64,000 nucleotides of DNA, from contig NZ_JAGGQJ010000001.1 of assembly GCF_018613325.1 (NCBI RefSeq), positions 1 to 64,000 of the forward strand, given 5' to 3'. Positions 55,578-64,000 of this stretch are shown piece by piece. The position numbers and the translations under genes were made by a program. Below the pieces are notes generated by a model. It was not told where the DNA came from, did no database searches, and saw only the letters and a list, made by a program, of their open reading frames with translations. Each line of letters starts with the position of its first letter. Position 1 is the stretch's first letter. Origin of the DNA: Bacillus sp. ISL-34 (GTDB taxonomy: Bacteria > Bacillota > Bacilli > Bacillales > DSM-1321).

Positions 55578-57368
55578 TTGAATTCACATGAACTAGTTGA
55601 AAACAAAAAAATGAAGGTACTTCTATTTGGCTTTATTGACATGAATTCAATGGATGGATCTGCAGTATTTTTATCTTCCTTAGCATCGACCATTGCGTTA
55701 GATTCTAACATCGAAGTTGACTTACTCTTAGCTAGCCCGGTCAAACGTGATATATTAATTCAGCCTCTTGAGAAATTTGATAATATAACCATTCTAAATC
55801 CTTTTGTTGATCCTTTTTTTAGTGTCTCCGATGATGAATGGGTAAAAAAAGGTGTCATTGATTTTGATATAGCTGAAATGCTCATTTCTCATTATTGGAG
55901 TCAAAAGGGATATGATTGGCTATTTGTTAGAAGCATTGAGACTGTTGAAAAAATAGCAAAGCATAAGCATATCATAAAGAATACATTAGTTTATGCTACA
56001 GGATTGACTCACATAGGCCAGGATGTTAATGAAAAAAAATTTGAGAGCATCAAAAATATATATGATCAGTGTGCGTATTTCTTATGTCAAACAGAAGAAA
56101 TGTGCGAATTTGTCATTGAGATTCTTCATTTGAATAAAGAAAAAAACAAAGTTTCCCTGCTTACCCCGATGATACCAAACATTGAATCAGCGGAAGGGCA
56201 GATCCGGTTAAAAAACAAACTAGTATATACAGGGAAATTCGACCCAGATTGGAAGACCATTCCGATCATTACTGCTTTTAAAGAATTAAAACGCGAGATT
56301 CCGAATCTATCACTTGATGTTGCGGGGGATAAATTCAAATGGGTTAAAGATGATTCTCAGTTTAAGGAAGAAGCGGCATACCTCCTTAAAAATACAGATG
56401 GGCTTACATGGTACGGGGCATTAACAAGGGAGAATGCCCAACAATTAATCGTGAACAGTGATATTGGGATAACCTGGAGAAGTGAGGAAATGGACAGCAG
56501 CCTGGAACTGTCTACAAAGCTTTTGGAGTATGGGATTTTAAGGAAGGCTGTAATAATGAATCCAACCAAAATGCATATAAAGCTTTTTGGCGAAGATTAC
56601 CCGTTATATGCTGTTACAGAGAAGGATTTTCGTGACGCTGTCAAATTAGCATTATGTAATAAGGATATATATGAGTTTGCGGCAAAACGAATGTATCAGG
56701 TCAGCAGGCAGTTTTTATTTTCGGAAGCAATAAAAAAACTGCAAGGACTATTATGGAGCAAGCGTATTACAGATTTTGTGGAGCAAAGTACAAATATGTT
56801 TTATGTTGATGTAGATGACTTTGATGAGCTGAATAAGCATGCACCATCAAAAAAAGTGAAAAAATTGCCTGCAGAGTTTATTGTTGACGAAGTTTTCACC
56901 TACATTGTCAAAAACATACCTGAAGAAATAAAACGAGTCGAAAAGCTGTTTAAACTTTCTGGGTATGGTCAAATCATTTCAGCAGAAAAAGCTGGATGTT
57001 ATACATTTCTCCACATCCATAAAAGTTATGGAAACTTTGAACAAAATTTTCAAAATAACATGCCATATTTAAAAGCTATAGGATTTGAAACCAATGGAAA
57101 TCCTAAATTAAAACCAAAAGATGTGGAAATTCCGATGAAGGAACAGGCAATTGCTGATAAAGAAAAATATGATTTGAAAGGGAAAAATAAAGAATTCGTT
57201 AAAGAAGTAAAGCAATTAAAAAAACTGAACGCAGCTCAACTTAAACAAATTACTAAGCTGGAAAAACAAAACCTAGCGCTTGGACGTAAATACGATTCAC
57301 TTTCGAAGTCGAAAATGGGTAAAATGACATTCAAGTATTGGGATTTAAGAAAAAGGCTTAACTTTTAA
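55578..57368 (+). CDS. Large glycosyltransferase-like protein with coiled-coil tail
   Basis: 596 aa. Residues 10-380 resemble a GT4 transferase (DMNSMDGSAVFLSSLASTIA; VYTGKFDPDWKTIPIITAFK; LELSTKLLEYGILRKAVIMN). A second domain (about 400-520) of unknown fold follows, then a coiled coil ending SKMGKMTFKYWDLRKRLNF. The TTG at 55578, 8 bp behind TTGGAG, is the likely start. The tail motif recurs in the 107-aa protein before it, which suggests assembly through the coiled coils. Confidence 0.78.
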   Translation: MNSHELVENKKMKVLLFGFIDMNSMDGSAVFLSSLASTIALDSNIEVDLLLASPVKRDILIQPLEKFDNITILNPFVDPFFSVSDDEWVKKGVIDFDIAEMLISHYWSQKGYDWLFVRSIETVEKIAKHKHIIKNTLVYATGLTHIGQDVNEKKFESIKNIYDQCAYFLCQTEEMCEFVIEILHLNKEKNKVSLLTPMIPNIESAEGQIRLKNKLVYTGKFDPDWKTIPIITAFKELKREIPNLSLDVAGDKFKWVKDDSQFKEEAAYLLKNTDGLTWYGALTRENAQQLIVNSDIGITWRSEEMDSSLELSTKLLEYGILRKAVIMNPTKMHIKLFGEDYPLYAVTEKDFRDAVKLALCNKDIYEFAAKRMYQVSRQFLFSEAIKKLQGLLWSKRITDFVEQSTNMFYVDVDDFDELNKHAPSKKVKKLPAEFIVDEVFTYIVKNIPEEIKRVEKLFKLSGYGQIISAEKAGCYTFLHIHKSYGNFEQNFQNNMPYLKAIGFETNGNPKLKPKDVEIPMKEQAIADKEKYDLKGKNKEFVKEVKQLKKLNAAQLKQITKLEKQNLALGRKYDSLSKSKMGKMTFKYWDLRKRLNF

Positions 57369-57660
57369 TAAGAAGGGAAAAGCTTTCCGGCAATGCAATG
57401 GAAGAACTTCTCAACCTATATTTATCAAAGAAAAGCTCCTGAATGCTGCATCGCTTACAGGGGCCTTTGTCATTTATATCGAGAAAAGGAGCAAGGATTC
57501 TTGCAAACTTTTTATGTATGTTGTCGATTTCCACAATGTACAGTTTACTATTCCATGAAAATTAAAACCTGGACGTAAGCTTAATATAGAATCAAGAATT
57601 ACAAAAAACTAACCTTTTAGCACCAAATAGACCGATTATCCTTTTGTGGTGTTATAATAT
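57369..57660. other. Intergenic, no gene seen
   Basis: No terminator, RNA gene or coding-like frame longer than 60 codons with an RBS. A TATAAT at 57653-57658 may be the -10 for the thioesterase gene. Confidence 0.4.
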
Positions 57661-57678
57661 TCTGAAAAAGGGGGAGAG

Positions 57679-58167
57679 ATGATGGAGGAGATTGTGGTAA
57701 AAGCGATTCAGGATGATTATCCAGATGCATTTGCATGGTGTTATGGATGTGGTCGGTTAAATAAAGATGGTCATCACTTTCGAACGGGTTGGCTAGGTGA
57801 GCAAACAAGGACAATTTATACACCGCTCCCAGAGCACACCGCAATTCCAGGATTTGTTTATGGCGGCTTGATCGCATCTTTAATTGATTGTCATGGAACA
57901 GGTTCCGCTGCATTGGCAATGCATCGTAAGAATGGGCATGAAGTTGGAGATGGAGTGGAGCCTCCCAGGTTTGTAACTGCGTCACTGAAAGTGGAGTTCG
58001 TAAAGCCAACCCCAAACGATGTGCCATTAACAGCAGTTGGGACGATTCATGAGGTTCATCCAAAGAAATGGAGAATCGAAACAGAGGTATTTGCCATCGA
58101 TAAACTATGCGCCCGTGGAGAGGTAATCGCTGTGGTGATGCCAAGTACTTTTACAAGCAAAGAGTGA
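57679..58167 (+). CDS. PaaI-family (hotdog) thioesterase
   Basis: 162 aa. CYGCGRLNKDGHHFRTGW at residues 21-38, with its CxxC, and GFVYGGLIASLIDCHGTGSA holding the helix with the catalytic Asp mark the hotdog acyl-CoA thioesterases. Cytoplasmic hydrolysis of an acyl- or aryl-CoA is expected. GGGGGAGAG lies before the ATG. Closed by its own terminator. Confidence 0.85.
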   Translation: MMEEIVVKAIQDDYPDAFAWCYGCGRLNKDGHHFRTGWLGEQTRTIYTPLPEHTAIPGFVYGGLIASLIDCHGTGSAALAMHRKNGHEVGDGVEPPRFVTASLKVEFVKPTPNDVPLTAVGTIHEVHPKKWRIETEVFAIDKLCARGEVIAVVMPSTFTSKE

Positions 58168-58247
58168 TCAAGCCCTTGGAACAGGTCAATAGTAAGCTGA
58201 TTGATGAAAACGTATTCAAAAGCAGAATTAGATTTTTTGTATCAAAG

Positions 58248-58277
58248 GGCCGTCCAATTTTTTTGGACGGTTATTTC
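58248..58277 (+). terminator. Thioesterase terminator
   Basis: CCGTCCAA and TTGGACGG form a perfect 8-bp stem with a T loop and TTATTT tail. Confidence 0.8.
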
Positions 58278-58397
58278 GTGTATCTGAGTATCCATTTCAA
58301 GCATGTTATCGCTGTAAAGTTGCGTGTAGCTGGAAATCACAATCCAATTATCAAAATATCAATATACTTACATTATAAGCAAAGGGAGGTCGCAGAG

Positions 58398-58853
58398 ATG
58401 AAAATAAACGTAGAGATAGATGAGGAGATCAAGGCGATAGAGGTGCTTATCCGCAATCATGAATGGAATGAGGAAGTGCAGGAACTGATGGAGCGCTTGA
58501 AGGAGAGGAAAAGACCGTATTTTGTTGGCAGGAAAGAAGAAATGCAGCATGTCTTCCGGGCAGAAGAAATCATCTGTTTGTTCACAGAGCAAGATTCCAT
58601 AATGGTGCGGACGAAACAGGGGACTTTCGAAATGAAAGAAAGGTTATATGAGCTGGAAAGGGACCTTCCTGGCAATCAATTCGTGCGATTGTCCAAGTCA
58701 GTGATTGCCAACTTAGATGAGTTAAGCAGATTCGAGGCATCCTTCAACGGGACCTTATGTGTGTATTTCCGGTCAGGGGAAAAAGAATATGTTTCTCGCC
58801 ACTATGTTCAAGGAATCAAGAAAGCATTTCAATGGAAAAGGAAGGGATTATGA
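58398..58853 (+). CDS. LytTR-domain transcription regulator
   Basis: 151 aa. A short N-terminal helical part (1-45) precedes a LytTR DNA-binding domain (about 50-148: FRAEEIICLFTEQDSIMVRT; NQFVRLSKSVIANLDELSRF). There is no receiver domain. Its TGA overlaps the ATG of a DUF3021 membrane gene. Such pairs (LytTR plus small membrane protein) form LytTR regulatory systems in which the membrane protein restrains the regulator. GGGAGG lies before the ATG. Confidence 0.88.
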   Translation: MKINVEIDEEIKAIEVLIRNHEWNEEVQELMERLKERKRPYFVGRKEEMQHVFRAEEIICLFTEQDSIMVRTKQGTFEMKERLYELERDLPGNQFVRLSKSVIANLDELSRFEASFNGTLCVYFRSGEKEYVSRHYVQGIKKAFQWKRKGL

Positions 58854-59269
58854 TGAAAACACTATTATTCCGTAGCTTTGTTGGGATTTGCTTTGGGGCA
58901 CTCGTGATGGTGCTGACGTGTTTTGGAGTGATCGCTTTTGGGGAGGCTACTTCATTAGACAGTGGAATATTTGTGAAAAACGCGATAGGCTGCATATTAT
59001 GCGGCTGGTTCTTCAGCACGGCAACAATCTTCTTTGAAAATGAAAAATGGAGTTTGTTATTTCAAACCATCCTGCACTTCCTGACTGTCAGCATTCTTTA
59101 CTTCCTATTATCTTTCTTTGTTGGTTGGATTCCATTCAGCTTAAAAGGATTAGCTATAGGAATTGGGATATTCATCCCATTCTATATGATTATTTGGATC
59201 GTATTCTATCTCTACTTCCGCTTCCAAATGAAAATATTGAATGATGGACTTGATAAAAGAAGGAATTGA
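58850..59269 (+). CDS. DUF3021 membrane protein, likely partner of the LytTR regulator
   Basis: 139 aa with four membrane helices (SFVGICFGALVMVLTCFGVI; GCILCGWFFSTATIF; FLTVSILYFLLSFFVGWIPF; IGIFIPFYMIIWIVFYLYF). The ATGA overlap with the LytTR gene means coupled translation. Predicted to inhibit or sense for the regulator at the membrane; the signal is unknown. Confidence 0.85.
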   Translation: MMKTLLFRSFVGICFGALVMVLTCFGVIAFGEATSLDSGIFVKNAIGCILCGWFFSTATIFFENEKWSLLFQTILHFLTVSILYFLLSFFVGWIPFSLKGLAIGIGIFIPFYMIIWIVFYLYFRFQMKILNDGLDKRRN

Positions 59270-59387
59270 GAGCGGACTGACACATGGGGATGAAAGCCCT
59301 TATACCTGCTCGATCTATAGCAGGTCTTATCATTTCATTTTTCCTGTGGTACTCATCCATTTGTTTGACCCTCCTTTGGAAATTCAA

Positions 59388-59432
59388 TAAGGAGACATCG
59401 CTCCCTGTTGAAACGGTGTCTCCTTATATTTT
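59388..59432. terminator. Bidirectional terminator
   Basis: AAGGAGACA pairs with TGTCTCCTT across a 20-nt loop with T-rich flanks; between the DUF3021 gene and the converging antiporter gene. Confidence 0.7.
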
Positions 59433-59433
59433 A

Positions 59434-61500
59434 TCAGCTTTCTATCATTAACATTTCATCATAGATTAAGTTTTGTCTAAGCTCAGTTGCTGTTTGCATC
59501 GATATTTGCTCATCTTCAACCATTTGCTGAATGATATCACGTTCGATTTGCATTGCATTCAACTGAAAATGACTCACCATCTCTTCAAAGCGATTTGCTT
59601 CTTTTTCACTTAATGTTCCGAATGGATTCAAATAACGATTATATCTTTGAATGACAAGCATGACTTCATGACGGTTTTCAGGTGTAGTTTGTTGTTTGAT
59701 CAATGAAATGGCTTCCTTTGAAGCTTCTTTTTGTGCTTTACGGACCTCCCGGATCAGGTCCGCATTTTTTACGATGGAGTCCTCTAATTTCGCTTCCCAT
59801 TTCTTATCCCATTTGACATTGATCTTTTTCTTGAAAAGAATCGCCTGTAAATTGATCCAAGCCCTTTTCAGGGATGATTTTTGCATATAATTTAAAGTTC
59901 TTGAAATATACACTTTATAAAGTTCAAAGGCAGTTTCAGATATAGCCCCTTTTTCGACTAATCCAGAAACGACTTCCAATTCCTTATTGGCCCCTAGTTT
60001 CACTAAATCGCGTATTGTCCGATTATCCGGTCTCTTCGTTATTCCACGTTCCAAATCTATCAGTTGTTCATTTAAATTTTCCATTACTTGATGGACAGCT
60101 TTCTGGTTATCGATGGTTGCTTCTTTGCTCAGTTGATTGATCGTTTTATTTAAAACAATTTTATAAGCCTCATCAGAGGTTAGGCGTTCATCTTTGAATT
60201 CAATCGGTGTCTTTACCAGTAATGGCAAGAGAACCGTAGCCAATATGACGCTTAGCAATATAACGCACGCTGCGATAAACAAGACTGTATTACGCATCGG
60301 GAATAAAGTATCATCCGGCATAAAATATGGTATGGATAAAGCTGTAGCCAATGTAATGGTTCCATGAATGCCGCAAACGGATGTCAAAAATGCAAATCGT
60401 GATCTTGAAACATTCTCCTCATCAGTGTCATTGCTATCTTCTGGATGAACCCTTGACATGATGAATTGCTCTAATGGATTCACTCTGTTTTTCGTAAAAG
60501 TATTATGCAGAATGTATACCCAAATAAAACGGATCACCAATAATAAAAGAACAATCAAAACACTTATCCCAAAAAGAATACCCCTATTTAAGTCGGACTC
60601 AATTTCCTTATAAACACTCGGCAGCATGAATCCTAATAAAGCAAATACCAGTCCATTCAAAACATAACCTAATACAGACCATGTATTAGTTGATACAATT
60701 TGCAATTTAGTTGTGGAACTCTGAAGGCGATCCCTCTCGATTCCATGAATTACACCTGAGGCAACCACGGCCAAGATTCCGGAAACATGGAATTCCTCCG
60801 CTACCATATATATGACAAAAGGCGTAATCAGCTCGATAACAATGGACATGGAGATTTCTTCAAGTCCATGAACCCGTAAAAATAATCGCAATTTAACGAT
60901 TAAGTAGCCCAATAGGATACCTATAAAGATACCGCCTAAAGCTACAAATATAAAATTAAGCGAAGCATCTTTTATGGAAAATACTCCAGTTAAGGCAGCT
61001 GCCAGGGCAACTTTAAATGCAACGATTCCAGCAGCATCATTGAAAAGTGATTCACCTTCAAGGATGGGCATCATATTTCCGGGCAATTTCAATCCTTTTG
61101 TTATCGATTGTACCGCTACGGCATCCGTAGGGGTAATCGTGGCTGCTAAAGCAAAAGCGACAGCCATCGGCATATCGGGTATTAACCAGTGGATGAAAAA
61201 ACCTCCCGCAAAAACAGTCACAAATACTAACCCAAAGGCCAATAACAGAATAGGTTTACGCAATTCAAGCATTTCTTTACGGGACGTATTTTTTCCTTCT
61301 GTAAAGAGCAGCGGAGCAATGACACAGATCATGAATAATTCTGAATGAAAATCCAACGATAATTGAAATGGCAATAATGAAAGCACTGCTCCCATGGATA
61401 TCTGATATATCGGCAGTGGAATACGAGGCCATATGGCATTTAATATTGTAGCGATTATTGTGGAAACTAATAATCCGAGCAATGTGATTAAGAATGACAT
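59434..61500 (-). CDS. nhaK: Na+(K+)/H+ antiporter, CPA1/NhaK type
   Basis: 688 aa. About twelve membrane helices in residues 1-415 carry the ion-binding ATITPTDAVAV and ESLFNDAAGIVAF motifs of CPA1 exchangers; a helical cytoplasmic tail of 270 residues follows. It expels Na+ (or K+, Li+) for protons. Size and tail resemble B. subtilis NhaK. I start at the ATG at 61500 behind AAGGGAG, not 42 bp upstream. Monocistronic. Confidence 0.88.
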   Translation of the reverse strand: MSFLITLLGLLVSTIIATILNAIWPRIPLPIYQISMGAVLSLLPFQLSLDFHSELFMICVIAPLLFTEGKNTSRKEMLELRKPILLLAFGLVFVTVFAGGFFIHWLIPDMPMAVAFALAATITPTDAVAVQSITKGLKLPGNMMPILEGESLFNDAAGIVAFKVALAAALTGVFSIKDASLNFIFVALGGIFIGILLGYLIVKLRLFLRVHGLEEISMSIVIELITPFVIYMVAEEFHVSGILAVVASGVIHGIERDRLQSSTTKLQIVSTNTWSVLGYVLNGLVFALLGFMLPSVYKEIESDLNRGILFGISVLIVLLLLVIRFIWVYILHNTFTKNRVNPLEQFIMSRVHPEDSNDTDEENVSRSRFAFLTSVCGIHGTITLATALSIPYFMPDDTLFPMRNTVLFIAACVILLSVILATVLLPLLVKTPIEFKDERLTSDEAYKIVLNKTINQLSKEATIDNQKAVHQVMENLNEQLIDLERGITKRPDNRTIRDLVKLGANKELEVVSGLVEKGAISETAFELYKVYISRTLNYMQKSSLKRAWINLQAILFKKKINVKWDKKWEAKLEDSIVKNADLIREVRKAQKEASKEAISLIKQQTTPENRHEVMLVIQRYNRYLNPFGTLSEKEANRFEEMVSHFQLNAMQIERDIIQQMVEDEQISMQTATELRQNLIYDEMLMIES

Positions 61501-61542
61501 AGAATCTCCCTTATTTTCTAATGTTTTAGTCTGATTGCCCAT

Positions 61543-61893
61543 GAAACTTATATAAAAAGTTAAAAAAGCAGAGGTATTTTAAAGCGAATATCCATCCCTT
61601 AAAAAAATAACCCCTACTCTATGGTCTTGCGTATCATGTTCAAAATCAATACGTAAACAGAGACAAAATTTTCGGCTAATCTGCAGCCTCGGTTTTTGAT
61701 ATACCCCTTAGTCATTAATTACAAACAGGATATCACAAGAGTTTACGGTTTATTCAAAATCAACTTATAACATAGCTATTGCTATCAATTCTGCTAAATG
61801 AAAATTAGTTCATGCTGGGCTCAGGGATTTTCTGTATAAAATACCCTTAATGAAGAAACATAGAAAAATGGAGTTAGAGCGACCTGCAAAAAA
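61543..61893. other. Intergenic between antiporter and germination operon
   Basis: About 350 bp between divergent genes. Promoters for both must lie here; a TATAAAAT box at 61835-61842 is the only element I can point to. No sigma-G consensus could be assigned. Confidence 0.35.
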
Positions 61894-61908
61894 ATGGGGG
61901 TAACCAGC

Positions 61909-63486
61909 TTGATTCGTAATGTAGGTAGATTGTTAAGGAAAACGAAAGAAAAAAAATCCATTGTACAAAATAATTACCAGGATTCTAAGCCTGCAGATGC
62001 ACTTGATGCGAATTTCAGTCAAAATGTAGAAACACTTCGTTCTGTTTATGATAATTGCTCGGATGTCATGTTCCGTTCGTTCTTACTTTTCGGAAAGACG
62101 AGAGCCATGCTTATTTACATTGCAGGACTCTCAGACATCGAGGCTATAGAGCAATATGTGCTATCTCCACTCATGCAAGAGTCATCAAAAGAGCCACAGC
62201 CATTAAATGAGTTTATTGAACATAAAATGCCCGTTCCTAAAGTGGTAAAAGTGAATATGTTGGCGGATTGCATTGAATCGATTTCCTCTGGAAACCCGAT
62301 CCTTCTATATGAAGGGGAAAGCGATGGATTTTCTTTAGGATTGTCCAAATGGGAAAAGCGGGCGATTGAAGAACCTATGGCAGAGGGGGGAGTTAGGGGG
62401 TCACGAGAGGGATTTATTGAATCTCTGGAGGTAAATACGTCCCAATTGCGACGTATTATTAAAAGTCCTGCCCTTAAATTACAATCGATGAAGATCGGAA
62501 CTTATACCAGGACGAATGTTTCAATTGCTTATATTGATGGACTTGTGGATAAAACACTGATTGAAGAGATTACAACTCGGTTGGAACGAATTAAAATAGA
62601 CGGTATTTTAGAAAGCGAGTACATCGAGGAAATGATTGAGGATAATCCGTATTCACCTTTCCCTCAGATCATGACGACAGAACGGCCGGATGTAGCCTGT
62701 TCTTGCTTGCTGGAGGGACGGGTTGTCATTCTTGTAGAAGGAACCCCTTTTACTTTAATTGCACCAATATCCTTCTTTTCTTTGATTCAATCACAAGAGG
62801 ATTATGCTCAACGTTTTATGGCAGGCACTTTTATCCGTTGGTTACGTTACTTTTTTATGGGATTATCCCTTTTGCTTCCTTCACTTTATGTTGCTATTTT
62901 GACGTTCCATCATGAGGCGGTCCCAACCGCACTCCTGCTAAGCAGCGCGGCATCCCGGGAATCGGTCCCTTTTCCTGCAATAGTAGAGGCATTGGCTATG
63001 GAAATTACCTTTGAAGCACTAAGAGAGGCAGGGGTTCGATTGCCGAAGCAGGTAGGTTCTGCTGTCAGCATTGTTGGAGCGCTAGTGATTGGTCAAGCTT
63101 CCGTACAAGCGGGGTTGGTTTCAGCGCCAATGGTCATTGTAGTTGCGATTACGGGAATCGCTTCTTTTATGATGCCTCGTTATATTGCCGGAATTGCTTT
63201 CCGGATGCTGCGTTTTCCAATGATGCTGCTTGCCGGTACATTAGGACTGCTTGGTATCATGATGGGGATCATTGCCATAGTCATTCACTTATGCAGCTTG
63301 CGTTCCTTCGGTGTTCCCTACTTAACGCCACTAGCACCGTTAAAAGGTCAAGAGCTGAAAGATGTGCTGTGGAGAGCTCCTTGGTGGAGGATGACTACAC
63401 GCCCGCGCCTCACAGGGGATTCTAATGTATACCGTCAACCCCCGGAGCAGGGACCAAATCCGAAAAGGGGAAGTGAAACGGAGTGA
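61909..63486 (+). CDS. GerA-family germinant receptor A subunit
   Basis: 525 aa. A soluble N-terminal domain (residues 1-290) carries the family blocks YDNCSDVMFRSF and EGRVVILVEGTPFTLIAP; several membrane helices and a short basic tail follow. These proteins sit in the spore inner membrane and, with B and C subunits, sense germinants. The TTG at 61909, 9 bp after GGGGG, is a likelier start than the ATG at 61894. It overlaps the next gene by 4 bp; a B subunit gene is expected beyond the window. Confidence 0.9.
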   Translation: MIRNVGRLLRKTKEKKSIVQNNYQDSKPADALDANFSQNVETLRSVYDNCSDVMFRSFLLFGKTRAMLIYIAGLSDIEAIEQYVLSPLMQESSKEPQPLNEFIEHKMPVPKVVKVNMLADCIESISSGNPILLYEGESDGFSLGLSKWEKRAIEEPMAEGGVRGSREGFIESLEVNTSQLRRIIKSPALKLQSMKIGTYTRTNVSIAYIDGLVDKTLIEEITTRLERIKIDGILESEYIEEMIEDNPYSPFPQIMTTERPDVACSCLLEGRVVILVEGTPFTLIAPISFFSLIQSQEDYAQRFMAGTFIRWLRYFFMGLSLLLPSLYVAILTFHHEAVPTALLLSSAASRESVPFPAIVEALAMEITFEALREAGVRLPKQVGSAVSIVGALVIGQASVQAGLVSAPMVIVVAITGIASFMMPRYIAGIAFRMLRFPMMLLAGTLGLLGIMMGIIAIVIHLCSLRSFGVPYLTPLAPLKGQELKDVLWRAPWWRMTTRPRLTGDSNVYRQPPEQGPNPKRGSETE

Positions 63487-64000
63487 ATAATGGTTGGAGG
63501 CGAATAAAGATATTGGAGAAAGTAAAGAGCCGTCATTTCATGAAAAGCGTCCTTCTTTTGCTCGGTATTTGTGGAACAACCCCTTTTCTAAGCGGTTGTT
63601 GGGATCGAACAGAAATCACTGATTTGGCGATTGTCACAGCAGCCGCCATCGATAAGAAGGATAATAATCAAATCGAACTATCCGTCCAAGTCTTTATTCC
63701 AAGTTCAATAAGTAGTGGAGGCGGCGGTCAAGGAGGAGGGGCCAGTCAAGGGGGGGCTGTTACGACATTGGTGAGATATGAAAAAGGCTCCAATATGTCA
63801 GATGCATTGTCTAAGCTTCAAAGCAAGCTTCCGCGAAAAGTATTTTGGGGACATTGTAAAATATTTGTATTCGGTGAAAAGTTAGCGAAGGAAGGAATTC
63901 ATGAGCAGCTGGATTTTTTACTGCGCCATCCGCAGCCAAGAGAGAAAGCAAATGTGTATGTCAGCAAAGGGAAAGCAAAGGCTATCGTTGAATCTTTGCC
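63483..64000 (+). CDS. GerC-family germinant receptor lipoprotein (partial)
   Basis: The frame stays open to the window end (172 codons). It has a signal peptide with lipobox LSGC, then WDRTEITDLAIVTAAAID and KVFWGHCKIFVFGEKLA, the Ger(x)C family start. A Gly/Ser/Gln-rich loop (SSGGGGQGGGASQGG) is an unusual insertion. The GTG at 63483 overlaps the preceding stop; a TTG at 63513 is an alternative start. The 3' part lies outside. Confidence 0.88.
   Translation, partial: MNNGWRRIKILEKVKSRHFMKSVLLLLGICGTTPFLSGCWDRTEITDLAIVTAAAIDKKDNNQIELSVQVFIPSSISSGGGGQGGGASQGGAVTTLVRYEKGSNMSDALSKLQSKLPRKVFWGHCKIFVFGEKLAKEGIHEQLDFLLRHPQPREKANVYVSKGKAKAIVESL

Overview
The window comes from a low-GC, endospore-forming Firmicute of the family Bacillaceae. 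The evidence is a tRNA array in the order of the Bacillus subtilis trnD cluster, strong GGAGG ribosome-binding sites with ATG/GTG/TTG starts, sigma-A promoters, a GerA-type germinant receptor, a CotF-like coat protein and a KinB-like kinase. The gene mix would fit a soil Peribacillus (Bacillus simplex group), but the genus is an inference.

Layout. 0.1-1.7 kb: end of an rRNA operon (5S) and 15 tRNA genes. 2.0-5.4 kb: a decay zone with at least five broken genes and an integrase relic, in which a DUF6241 gene and a 96-aa gene remain intact. 5.5-11.9 kb: glutaminase, a minimal tyrosine recombinase, an ECF sigma factor followed by a ClpP paralogue, a YqkD-like hydrolase and a second DUF6241 gene killed by one stop codon. 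12-16 kb: a divergent sulfonate-sulfur locus (ssuA-tauD against ssuB-ssuC). 16-20 kb: histidine kinase, GlpQ, zinc alcohol dehydrogenase. 20-21.2 kb: AHSA1 pseudogene and IS110 transposase stub. 21.3-35.9 kb: a hydroxyproline-type catabolic island. 36-47 kb: HAD hydrolase, TPP riboswitch plus thiC, coat and DUF3231 proteins, CtaG/DUF2243, manganese catalase. 47-60 kb: arylamine N-acetyltransferase, a SinI-like micro-protein, a YdhK lipoprotein, dispersed repeats, glycosyltransferases with shared tails, a LytTR/DUF3021 pair. 59-64 kb: Na+/H+ antiporter and the start of a gerA-type operon.

How the genes work together. The 21-36 kb island encodes a proline-racemase-family epimerase, a multi-subunit FAD/[2Fe-2S] D-amino-acid dehydrogenase split across two divergent operons, a DapA-family deaminase, a 2-oxoglutarate semialdehyde dehydrogenase, two transporters, a sigma-54 activator and an XRE-cupin regulator. 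The predicted route is 4-hydroxyproline to 2-oxoglutarate. Both dehydrogenase operons carry near-consensus sigma-54 promoters; the deaminase operon has a sigma-A promoter followed by an inverted-repeat operator. A second proline-racemase homologue has lost both catalytic cysteines.

Most striking signal. The two divergent sulfonate operons each start with a leader that ends in an intrinsic terminator. Just before it lies a 27-nt hairpin of identical architecture whose 3' arm is the 5' arm of the terminator, with compensatory differences between the copies. This looks like a shared antiterminator, a candidate undescribed cis-regulatory RNA for sulfonate uptake. It does not match the S-box or T-box.
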